This document shows, piece after piece, positions 18,454-26,394 of a stretch of DNA of 64,000 nucleotides. How positions within the stretch are numbered: position 1 is the stretch's first letter; every line of letters starts with the position of its first letter. The translations under genes and the position numbers were made by a program. Source of the DNA: JAENVT01 sp963805445 (GTDB lineage Bacteria; Actinomycetota; Acidimicrobiia; Acidimicrobiales; Ilumatobacteraceae). The DNA is taken from positions 124,001 through 188,000 of the forward strand of contig CAWDUI010000003.1 of the NCBI GenBank assembly GCA_963805445.1. The letters run 5' to 3'. Below the pieces are notes generated by a model, which was not told the origin of the DNA, made no database searches, and saw nothing but the letters and a program-made list of their open reading frames with translations.

Positions 18454-20098
18454 ATGAACGTTGCAGTCAACACCGCCGCGCCCACCGGCGTCGCCAACAT
18501 CGACGACCTGCCGGTCGGGTCGATGAAGATGGTCCGGGTCGACGATCGCCGGCTGTGCCTGATCCGCACATCCGACGGCGTGTTCGCCCTCGACCACGCG
18601 TGCCCGCACGAGGGCTACGGCATGACCCAGGGTTCCCTCGACGGCAACCTGATCACCTGTGCCTGGCACAACTGGAAGTTTCGGGTCGACGACGGTACCT
18701 GTGTGGTCGGCGAGGAAGACATCACCACGCATCCGGCAACGGTCGACGACGATGGCACGGTCAGGGTCACCGTGCGCCGCCCAGACCCCGACACCATGCG
18801 ACCTCACCTTCTGGCCAGCCTGCGCCGCGGCATCGGGCACAACTACATCGGTCAGGTCAGCCGCGACGTCGTGCGGCTGCTGCAGGCCGACACGAACCCC
18901 GGCGAACTGGTGTGGGAGGCCGTCCAGCACGGCGCACCTCGGGCCGACTTCGGATGGGGTCATTCGATCGCGTCGGCCACTGACTGCTTGGCGATGGTCG
19001 ATCTCTACGAGGGCGACCAGCGCGCCCTGCCGATCGTGCAGGCGATCGCCGGCATCGCCGAGACCGAGCGCGACCGGCCGGTCAACCCGCTGCCGGACCC
19101 GGCACGCGACCTGCCCGCCGACCCGCTCGCTGCCTTTCGTCGTGCGGTCGAGTCGGAACAGTTGGACGTGGCGCAGGCGCTGGTCCGCGGGGCGATCCAC
19201 GATGGCCGCACGGCCGCCGACCTGCGACCATGGTTCACAGCCGTCGCCAGCGACCACCTGCTGTCGTACGGGCACGGTGCGATCTACTGCCAGAAGGCGT
19301 TCGAGTTGCTCGACCTGATCGGCTGGGACCGCGCCGACACCGTGCTGCCCCACCTGGTGCCGACCATCGTCTACGGAACCCGCGAAGACGTGCTGCCGTA
19401 CACCCGACCCTTCATGAAGGCACTCGCCGGTACCGACCTCGACGCCCTGGCGGGTCGACCCGTCGACGATCACTGGCACGACGACGGCACGCTGCTGACC
19501 ACCCTGCTCGGGAACGACCGCCGGGCGATCGTGCCGGCCGTGGCGGACGCATTGCACCACGGGGCTGGTGTCGATGGGGTGCTCGACGTCGTGGTCGAGA
19601 CCGTTGGCGAACGGATGATGCGTTACGACCCGGCAGGTGAACTCGACCTGCTCGACGACTTCGGCTGGCTCGACATCACCCATGGCCTGACGTACGCGAA
19701 CGCGGCGCGCTGGCACCACGGTTTGGCGGGCGCGCGGACCCGACACCGTGCGCCTGGCCATGTTCACGGCCTTCCTCGCCCAGTGGACCGGACGCCACGA
19801 ATGGCACACGAAGGTGGCCGAGCGCGACCCCGGCCGCCAGTTCTCCGGCTCGGTCGCCGACGCCGGCGAAGCCCTGCAACGAGAGGCCTTGCTCGACAAC
19901 GCGTCGGCATTCATCGTGTACGCCCACGGCATCAAGACCAGCCGGGCGGCCGCCAGAGAGGCGGCGCGCAGCGGATCCATGCTGCCACTCCAGGCCGCTG
20001 CTCGTTTGCTGGATTCGCCCAGGTTGGAGCGGTTCGTGGCCGCCAACGTGGCACGCTCGATCGAGTTCCTGGCAGGGCGCGCACCGCACGATGAATGA
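18454..20098 (+). CDS. Rieske [2Fe-2S] protein with long helical C-terminal domain (frameshifted), predicted SoxR target
   Basis: About 548 codons. Residues 1-110 form a Rieske ferredoxin domain with CPHEGYGM and CAWHNWKF, giving the two Cys-x-His pairs of the cluster. The remaining 430 residues are mostly helical and contain repeated stretches rich in His and Asp (VDDHWHDDGTLLTTLLGNDR; NAARWHHGLAG; QWTGRHEWHTK); I do not recognise a catalytic family. The frame breaks near 19735 and resumes as PDTVRLAMFTAFLAQWTGRH, ending at 20098. Control by the divergent SoxR-type regulator, itself an iron-sulfur sensor, suggests a redox or nitric-oxide stress role (inference). ATG 18454 is close to the predicted transcription start, so translation is probably leaderless. 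Confidence 0.75.
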
Positions 20099-20179
20099 CA
20101 CCGAGCAGGCCTCGATCTCTGCTTGAGGGTCAGGCTGGGACGGGCGCCGCGTGGACAGTCAACCTCACGTGCAGGTATA

Positions 20180-20205
20180 TTGTACAAATTGTCAAGAGAT
20201 CGTAA
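20180..20205 (+). promoter_or_regulatory. AT-rich promoter region before the LysM-NlpC/P60 gene
   Basis: The stretch TATATTGTACAAATTGTCA stands out in GC-rich DNA, about 40-60 nt before ATG 20237. TATATT could be a -10, and TTGTACAA is an 8-bp palindrome. Exact elements are uncertain. No c-di-AMP riboswitch fits in the 138-nt interval. Confidence 0.35.
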
Positions 20206-20236
20206 AGCTCCTGCCGCGCCCTGCCGAAAGATAGGT

Positions 20237-21325
20237 ATGTCTCGGATTCAACGAGCGATCGTGGCTGCATCCCTTTCAGCCATCTCGCTCAGCACCCTGA
20301 CCCTGTCCGCAGCGACGTTCGCGTCCGGCTCAGCCGTGGCGCCGCAGTCTCAATACGTGGTCAAGGCTGGTGACTTCCTGGCCGGGATCGCAGCCAAGGT
20401 CGGCGTCACCCTGCCCGAACTGTTGGCCGCCAACAGTTTGACTTCCAAGAGCCTGATCCTGCCCGGCGACAAGTTGACGGTGCCCGCGGGCGCCACCAAA
20501 CCGGCCATCGGCCTTGCCTCGTCGTCGGCGCCGGTCGCCGGCAGCCTGGTCTACACGGTCAAATCCGGAGATTTCCTGCTCGGGATCGCCGCGCTCTACA
20601 AGGTCACCCTGGCCGACCTGCTCGCTGTCAACAAGATCACGGTGAAGAGCGTGATCAGCCCGGGACGGCAGTTGGCCCTCCCCTCCACTGCCACCGCCCC
20701 ACAAGCAGAGGCCCCCGCGGCACCGCAGGGTCCCGCTGCCGGCAGCGTCACCTACACGGTGCAGAACGGCGACTTCCTGGCAGGCATCGCCTCGAAGTAC
20801 AAGGTCACGCTCCCCGATCTGCTGGCGGTCAACCAGCTGAAGGCCAGCAGCCTGATCCTGCCTGGCGCCACGTTGGCCATGCCGGTCGGGGCCGTCGCAC
20901 CGTCGACAACGACGACGACCGCGTCCGCTTCGGCTGTGGTGCAGGCGTCCGCCGGGCCTGCCGGTGTGGTCGTCGCCTATGCGTACGCCCAACTGGGCAA
21001 GCCGTACCGCTTCTTCACCGCTGGTCCCAACACCTTCGACTGCTCGGGTCTCGTCAAGGCGGCGTACGCCCAGATCGGGATCGAGATGATCCATCACAGC
21101 GCCTCGCAGGCCAATTATGGCAGCGCCGTCGACATCTGGAGCGAACCGATCCAGGCGGGCGATCTGGTCTTCATGTCGACCCACGGCAGCGGTGAGATCA
21201 ACCACGTCGGCATCGCCGTCGACGCCACGCATTGGATCCACGCCCCGGCGCCCGGCGACGTGGTGAGGCTGGCGCCGATCCCTCCCAAGGGCATCTTGAC
21301 GACCGTGCGCCGAATCGTTCCCTAG
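20237..21325 (+). CDS. Secreted peptidoglycan hydrolase: three LysM domains and NlpC/P60
   Basis: About 362 residues. From ATG 20237 there is a signal peptide (RIQRAIVAASLSAISLSTLTLS...AAT FA). Three LysM repeats, each with a YVVKAGDFLAGIA / YTVKSGDFLLGIA / YTVQNGDFLAGIA start and an ILPGDKL-type end, bind glycan. After a Ser/Thr-rich linker comes the NlpC/P60 domain with the catalytic Cys in FDCSGLVKAAY and a catalytic His in INHVGIAVD. It should cut D-glutamyl-diaminopimelate bonds in the wall during growth or division. The frame extends 38 codons upstream of ATG 20237, but those lack a signal peptide and overlap the promoter region. The upstream 138 nt contain an AT-rich patch (TATATTGTACAAATTGTCA). 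Confidence 0.9.
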   Translation: MSRIQRAIVAASLSAISLSTLTLSAATFASGSAVAPQSQYVVKAGDFLAGIAAKVGVTLPELLAANSLTSKSLILPGDKLTVPAGATKPAIGLASSSAPVAGSLVYTVKSGDFLLGIAALYKVTLADLLAVNKITVKSVISPGRQLALPSTATAPQAEAPAAPQGPAAGSVTYTVQNGDFLAGIASKYKVTLPDLLAVNQLKASSLILPGATLAMPVGAVAPSTTTTTASASAVVQASAGPAGVVVAYAYAQLGKPYRFFTAGPNTFDCSGLVKAAYAQIGIEMIHHSASQANYGSAVDIWSEPIQAGDLVFMSTHGSGEINHVGIAVDATHWIHAPAPGDVVRLAPIPPKGILTTVRRIVP

Positions 21326-21335
21326 TAGGGGAACC

Positions 21336-21953
21336 TCACATCCGCGCCGTCTGCGGCGCATTGGCGTCGTCGACGATCGCTGGATCGAACGGCGGGCGCC
21401 CGAAGATCTCGCGCAGCATCGGCTCGAACGTTTCGATCGGCTCCGTCGGGTAGTCAGGGTCGAACGATTCCTGATCCCACTGCTCGCAGAACTGCACGCA
21501 ACTGTCGTACCACGGGTGATCGCGGTAGGCGTCACGCAGATCGGGGTCGAGGTCGATGTGCTCGGCGTAGTACTTCATCTGGAAGATGCCGTGCATGTTG
21601 ACCACCCAGGTCACCTCGGCCCGAACGTACGGGCGGATGATCGAGGCCGCGACCTGGGAGTGGTTCTCGGGAGAGAGGTCGTCGCCGATGTCGTGCAGCA
21701 GCGCGGCCACGATCATCTCGGTATCGGCGCCGTCGCGCATCGCCCGGGTCGCTGTTTGCAACGAGTGCTGGTAACGGCTGATCTGGTAGCCGGCGAGGCC
21801 GTCGTCGAGCCGGCGCAGCGCCTCGATCAACCGACTCGGCAGTTCGGAGATGTACTCATGCTCCAGACCATGCAGGTATTGGTACTCGTCGCGGGTTCCG
21901 TCGATCATTCGGGTGAACTGGACGGTGGACCCTGCCGCGATGTTGCTCGTCAT
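21336..21953 (-). CDS. HD-domain protein, PhnZ/TmpB-like oxygenase family
   Basis: A 205-residue HD-domain protein. Metal-ligand motifs are SRYQHSLQTATRA, AALLHDIGDDLSPENHSQVAA and the downstream RDHPWYD. The HD-IGD-x6-NH pattern resembles mixed-valent diiron oxygenases such as PhnZ and TmpB, which cleave phosphonates, more than HD phosphohydrolases. The substrate is not shown by the sequence and no phosphonate genes are nearby. ATG 21953 has TACGAT 6 nt upstream (leaderless). It is divergent from agmatinase across a 245-nt interval that holds a long inverted repeat, and convergent with the LysM gene with only 10 nt between stops. Confidence 0.7.
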   Translation of the reverse strand: MTSNIAAGSTVQFTRMIDGTRDEYQYLHGLEHEYISELPSRLIEALRRLDDGLAGYQISRYQHSLQTATRAMRDGADTEMIVAALLHDIGDDLSPENHSQVAASIIRPYVRAEVTWVVNMHGIFQMKYYAEHIDLDPDLRDAYRDHPWYDSCVQFCEQWDQESFDPDYPTEPIETFEPMLREIFGRPPFDPAIVDDANAPQTARM

Positions 21954-21959
21954 GCACCC

Positions 21960-21965
21960 ATCGTA
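21960..21965 (-). promoter_or_regulatory. -10 box (TACGAT) of the HD-domain gene
   Basis: TANNNT on the minus strand with a 6-nt gap to ATG 21953 and no Shine-Dalgarno. Confidence 0.5.
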
Positions 21966-22010
21966 GAACGTCGCGGCTGCTTCACCTGCGGCCAGGCAGA
22001 TCCCGCAAAC

Positions 22011-22053
22011 CTGGGGAACGGAAGGGCCCGTCCCGTTCCCTTCCGTTCCCCAG
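22011..22053. repeat. Long perfect inverted repeat (16-bp arms) in a divergent promoter region
   Basis: CTGGGGAACGGAAGGG (22011-22026) and its exact reverse complement (22038-22053) are separated by 11 nt. It lies 57 nt upstream of the HD gene start and 145 nt upstream of agmatinase. Being between two divergent starts it is unlikely to be a simple terminator; a large operator or a cruciform-forming site are options. Confidence 0.65.
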
Positions 22054-22186
22054 GTGGGGGATCCTCGAGAAGCAATGAAGCTTCGGATACCGGCCGCCCG
22101 TCCCGTTGGCCTTGGTGCTAGTACAGCATCGAAGGAGCGCGTTTCAAAGCCCGACGGCGGTCAATGAGCCATACGGCCTAACGCGA

Positions 22187-22192
22187 TACCGT
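22187..22192 (+). promoter_or_regulatory. -10 box (TACCGT) of the agmatinase gene
   Basis: TANNNT with a 6-nt gap to ATG 22199 and no Shine-Dalgarno, which predicts a leaderless mRNA. Confidence 0.5.
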
Positions 22193-22198
22193 CCGGCC

Positions 22199-23155
22199 AT
22201 GACGACGCCCGACTTTCCACAACCGCTTGGTGGGAACGACATGCCGCGGTTCGGCGGAATCGCCACGTTCATGCGCCTTCCGGGGACCACGGCGCCCGAC
22301 CGGCTCGATGCTGGTGTGCTCGGTGTTCCCTTCGACATCGGCACCTCCAATCGCCCCGGGGCCCGCTTCGGCCCACGCGGGATCCGCAACGAGTCCGTGC
22401 TGCTCCGGCCGTACAACATGGCCACGCGTGCGGCGCCGTTCGACAGCTTGCGCATCGACGATCTCGGTGATGTCGCCACCAACCCGTACAACCTCAGCGA
22501 CTCGATCGAGCGGATTCAAACCCACTACGACGCGCTGCTCGATGGCGGTCTGATCACGGTGACGATGGGAGGCGACCACACGATCGTCCTGCCGATCCTG
22601 CGAGCGATGGCCAAGCGGTACGGGCCGGTCGGACTGGTGCACGTCGATGCACACACCGACATCAACGATTCGATGTTCGGCGAACCGATCGCTCACGGCA
22701 CTCCGTTCCGCAGGGCCGTCGAGGAGGGCCTGCTCGATTGCGCTCGGGTCGCCCAGATCGGTGTGCGCGGCACCGGCTATCAGGCCGATGACTTCGACTG
22801 GTCACGCCAGCAAGGGTTCCGCGTGGTGCAGGTCGAAGAGTGCTGGCACCGAAGCCTCGATCCGTTGATGGCGGAGGTCCGCCACCAGGTCGGCGCCGGC
22901 CCGGTCTACCTGAGCTTCGACATCGACGGCCTCGATCCGTCGTTCGCCCCCGGCACAGGCACGCCGGAGATCGGCGGGCTGACGATCTGGCAGGGCATCG
23001 AGATCATCCGCGGCTGTCGGGGCATGCGGTTGGTGGGTTGTGATGTCGTCGAGGTGGCGCCGATCTATGACGTCTCGGGAACGACGTCGCTGGTGGCCGC
23101 CAACTTGCTCTACGAGATGCTGTGCGTTCTGCCGGGCGTCGAATACCGCGAGTAG
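22199..23155 (+). CDS. Agmatinase / ureohydrolase family enzyme
   Basis: A 318-residue ureohydrolase. All binuclear manganese motifs are present: GGDHTIVLP, VHVDAHTDIND and SFDIDGLDPSFAPGTGTPE. The family splits agmatine, guanidinobutyrate or guanidinopropionate to urea and an amine. The N-terminal FGGIATFMRLP and PGARFGPRGIRN are shared by agmatinases and guanidinobutyrases, so the substrate is not settled. ATG 22199 is set by the -10 box; the frame reaches further upstream without a better start. A strong hairpin begins one nucleotide after the stop region. Agmatinase makes putrescine, which could feed the glutamate-amine ligase-like gene at 59.4 kb (speculative). Confidence 0.9.
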   Translation: MTTPDFPQPLGGNDMPRFGGIATFMRLPGTTAPDRLDAGVLGVPFDIGTSNRPGARFGPRGIRNESVLLRPYNMATRAAPFDSLRIDDLGDVATNPYNLSDSIERIQTHYDALLDGGLITVTMGGDHTIVLPILRAMAKRYGPVGLVHVDAHTDINDSMFGEPIAHGTPFRRAVEEGLLDCARVAQIGVRGTGYQADDFDWSRQQGFRVVQVEECWHRSLDPLMAEVRHQVGAGPVYLSFDIDGLDPSFAPGTGTPEIGGLTIWQGIEIIRGCRGMRLVGCDVVEVAPIYDVSGTTSLVAANLLYEMLCVLPGVEYRE

Positions 23156-23156
23156 T

Positions 23157-23199
23157 TGCTCGGGGGCGAGGGACCCTCCCGGAACCTCGCCCCCGAGCA
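23157..23199 (+). terminator. Hairpin terminator after agmatinase
   Basis: Perfect 15-bp arms TGCTCGGGGGCGAGG (23157-23171) and CCTCGCCCCCGAGCA (23185-23199) around a 13-nt loop, starting right after the stop codon at 23153-23155. No U-run, as is usual in high-GC actinobacteria. It separates the convergent FHA gene. Confidence 0.75.
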
Positions 23200-23309
23200 T
23201 GGGGGGTATCACGGCGAGTCAGGGTCGCCGTGTGCGCAGTTCGCAGACTGGGCACGTCACCAAGAGCCACGAGCACGGTCGCCTGATACCGCGGAGGCCG
23301 ACATTCTTG

Positions 23310-24013
23310 TCAGCCGAGGCGAACGGTCAGCCGGCTCCAGGCACCGAGATAGATCCGATCGCCGTCGTGCAGGGGCGTCGACAAGCCGGCTTCCACGGCG
23401 GGCGAGTCGTCGGTGGGATCGCCGCCTGCGGCGACGACGTAGGTGCCGTTCGTCGACGACAGGTCGATCACCACGAGATCGTCGCCGTCGCGCACGAACT
23501 GGGCGTGACGCCGCGACACGCCGGTGTCGCCGTCGAGTGCGATCTCGGGGTGGATGTCGCGCGATTGACTCGACCGCCCGATCAGCGCCGTCTTCTGCGT
23601 CAACGCCACGGTCGACGACGACGCCGGCGGGCAGGCCTGGTCGGCCAACGAGCCCTTCAACGCGAACCACACAGGGTCGACCTCGACAACGACGACCCAC
23701 TTCACATTCGAGTCCAGGGCCGAGGCCGGTTCCACCGGCGGCTCGGCGACCTGGGGCTGCGGGCGGCGCTTGGCCGGTGGTGAAGTCGAAGCCGCATTGC
23801 TCGCAGAACAGGTTGTCGGCATCGTTCGGCGAGCCGCAGTTCGGGCAACTGGCCGGCGGTCCCCCATCCGGGGCGCGGTGGCGTCGCCACCGCCTGCACT
23901 GCGGGCGTGGCCGGAGGCGCTGCAGCATCAGGGGCGCCGCCGATCGGAGCGCCGCACGTGTCGCACCATTCGGTGTCGGTGCTCTGATGCCCGTTCGGGC
24001 AGGCGACGGTCAC
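23310..24013 (-). CDS. FHA-domain protein with N-terminal zinc ribbons (frameshifted)
   Basis: Last gene of the pknG operon, about 234 codons. The N-terminus has two zinc-ribbon-like knuckles: CPNGHQSTDTEWCDTCG and CPNCGSPNDADNLFCEQCG. The C-terminal FHA domain has the phosphothreonine-binding signatures TGVSRRHAQF and LSSTNGTYV. FHA proteins bind phosphorylated partners; in mycobacteria and corynebacteria the PknG substrates GarA/OdhI are FHA proteins that control 2-oxoglutarate metabolism, so this may be the equivalent (inference; it lacks the short N-terminal ETTS-type phospho-tail I would expect). GTG 24013 overlaps the VWA stop (GTGA). The frame breaks near 23870 and 23775. Confidence 0.8.
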
Positions 24014-25291
24014 GACTCTTTCCGAATCCGCGTGGTCTTGGTGCTGCGGGTGTCGAGCGCCATCTCGTCGGTGCGCTCGATGTTGGCCTTCAGCCGTACG
24101 GTGCCGGCCTCGGCATCGACGACATCGACCACCTTGGAGAGCAGTCGAGTCGTGTCTTCGTTCCCACTGTCGTGAGCGATCTTGGCGGCCTCGCCGAGCA
24201 GCACCGTGGCCGTGCGGTCGTCGCCGGACGCCTTCGCCGCGAGGCCCTTCTGGATCGCATCGGCCAGTTGGACCTGGCCGGTGTAGTGGGCGACGGCAGG
24301 GTCGATACGCGTCGTCAGGTTGGCGTCGGGGCTCCATGTCGCCTTCACCAGGCTCTTCGCCATCACCTCGTCGTTGACGACCACCTCGACTCGCGCGGCC
24401 AGGCGCTCGTTGCCCAGCGGCGCGACCGGCACGCGAACCGCGACGTGGTAGTCCCGGCTCTCGTCGCTCCACGCCCCGGTGGGGTACTCGCGGATCAGCG
24501 GGCCGACCTGCACCGCCTTGGCGGACAGATCTTCGACAGATGGCGCGACCTGTCGCACGAACAGCACCTCGCTCCCCTGCGGCGCCCAGACGCGGAGCCT
24601 GGCGTCGGCGACACCGCGGCTCATCGACGTGCGGATCATCGCTTCGAAGTCGGCCTCGAGATCGTCGGGCTTGGCGATGATGTCGACCGTGCCCAACAGA
24701 GCGTCGGCGATCTCCCGAAGCTCATCGACCACCCAGTCGGCGCCGATGCCCCGGCAGTCGCATTGGAACTGGCCCTCGGCTGCACGCAGCGCTTGGGGCA
24801 GCGCTGAGGCGGCTCGCCCTCGATCTTGCCGTCGGTGAGCAGGATCGCATGACGCTGCGCGGTCGGCACCTGGGCGAACAGCTCGGTGGCCGCCGAGATC
24901 CATGCGCCGATGGCCGTCGCGCCACCTGCCGCGCAACGCGTCGACCATGTGGACCGCCTCGCGCCGCGTGACGTCGGTCATCTTGGCCATGCCCGGATGC
25001 GACGGGTAGACCATCTGGGCGACACTGTGTCCGCTGATCACGGCAAACCAGGTGCCATCGACGATCTCGCCGAGGGCGACTTTGGCGGCCCGTCGGGCGG
25101 CCACGATCTTCGACGGCGGGCATGTCCATCGAGCCCGACGTGTCGACGATGATGATCTCCGCGGCCTCGCCGTGGCCAGACTGCCCGGCCGTGCCGGCAT
25201 CGGTACACGCCACGGACACAACGGCATGTACGTCGGTGGCGCCCTCCGCAAGGAACTCGTTCTGAAAGACCTCTGCCTTGAACTCAGCCAA
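24010..25291 (-). CDS. VWA-domain (von Willebrand factor A) protein, frameshifted
   Basis: About 427 codons. Residues 45-60 hold the MIDAS metal site in IIIVDTSGSMDMP (D-x-S-x-S), and the later HAILLTDGKIEGE supplies the usual TDG block. Downstream DWVVDELREIADALLGTVDII and a C-terminal beta-rich region (RLRVWAPQGSEVLFVRQV) match VWA proteins found beside Ser/Thr kinases and phosphatases. It is probably a scaffold or assembly factor in the kinase signalling operon. The start is TTG 25291 with GAGAGGA 6 nt upstream, overlapping the end of the phosphatase gene; the next gene overlaps its stop. The frame breaks near 25122, 24930 and 24800. Confidence 0.8.
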
Positions 25292-26394
25292 CTGACGTCC
25301 TCTCTTGTTGCAAGCGTAGCGATGGGTCGCAGCGCGCCAGTGCGGCCGTGACGTTGTCGTGCCCGCCGGCCGCGTTGGCCCACGCGACCAACGCCTCGGC
25401 CAGGGGCAGCGGGTCGGGGCCGGTGACCGAGGCGAGCCGGGCGACGCCGCGCGGCCATGTCGTCGACCGCCGAGGCGTAGTTCCACAGCCCGTCACTGCA
25501 CACCAGGAGCCAACCGGGGCCGTCGATCGATTGCGAAGCGAACTCGGGCTCATGGTCGACCGAGTCGTTGCCGAGCCACCGGGTGATCGTGTGAAAGGCC
25601 GGGTTGGCTTCGGCTTCGGCGGGCGACATTCCCGATGCCATCAGCTCCGTGCCCAGCGAATGATCGACTGTCAGCTGGCGGGGCGTACCCGCATCGGGCA
25701 GCCAGTACGCACGCGAGTCGCCACACCACGCGACCGTGATCATCGTGCCGGCCACGACGGCCGCCACGAACGTGCACGACGGTGGTTCGGCCGGATCCCC
25801 CATGGTGTGCGCTACCCCCACCGCCGCCGAGTTGGCTTCGCTGGCCGCGCTCCGCAGCGCCTCGGTCCAGTAGTTGACCGAGGCAGCCTCCGTCATCGCT
25901 GGCACCGTCGGGATCGCGGTCAACTGACTGCATGCGGCCAACGCCGCGGCCAACGCGGCCCGGTCGCTGTGCGGAGCGCTGGTGACGCCGTCGCACACCA
26001 CGAGGATCGCCAGCGAACCGTCAGCGGTGGCGGCCAGCGCCATCGCATCCTCGTTGGCCGTGTGGACGATTCCTCGATCGCACACACCGCCGACCGACGG
26101 GGCCGGTTGCTCGCTCCAGTGATCGCGGGGCGAGCGGGCCTTCTGCCCGCATGTGCCACAGAAACCATCGTCGAGGATTCGTCCGCCACAGTGTGCACAC
26201 ACCGCTGAGCTCTTCGAGGTCCGTGGAGTCGGTGACGTCGTTTCGATCGACGGGGCTCTCGCCACCGGCACGTCCTGCGGCTCGGCAACCGGCGACGGGT
26301 CACCCGACAACTGGGCCCCGCAGGCCTCGCAGAACGTGTCGCCGACCGCGATTGGTGCGGCGCACGCCGGGCACGTCGGTTCGTCAGCGGTCAT
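25284..26394 (-). CDS. PP2C-family Ser/Thr phosphatase with two zinc ribbons (frameshifted)
   Basis: About 370 codons. The N-terminus has a double zinc ribbon: CPACAAPIAVGDTFCEACG and, after a linker, CAHCGGRILDDGFCGTCG. The PP2C domain follows with VHTANEDAMAL, VVCDGV, ITVAWCGDSRAYWL, DHSLGTEL, LLVCSDGLWNY and GGHDNVTAAL, which together supply the metal-binding aspartates. It should remove the phosphates placed by the neighbouring PknG-type kinase. The start ATG overlaps the pknG stop (ATGA at 26391-26394). The frame breaks near 25455, between SDGLWNYASAVDDMAA and RLASVTGPDPLPLAEALVAW. Confidence 0.9.

Noticed and set aside
20099..20236. Possible c-di-AMP riboswitch before the LysM-NlpC/P60 gene
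   Set aside because: The interval is too short and lacks the conserved G-rich blocks; only an AT-rich promoter patch is seen.
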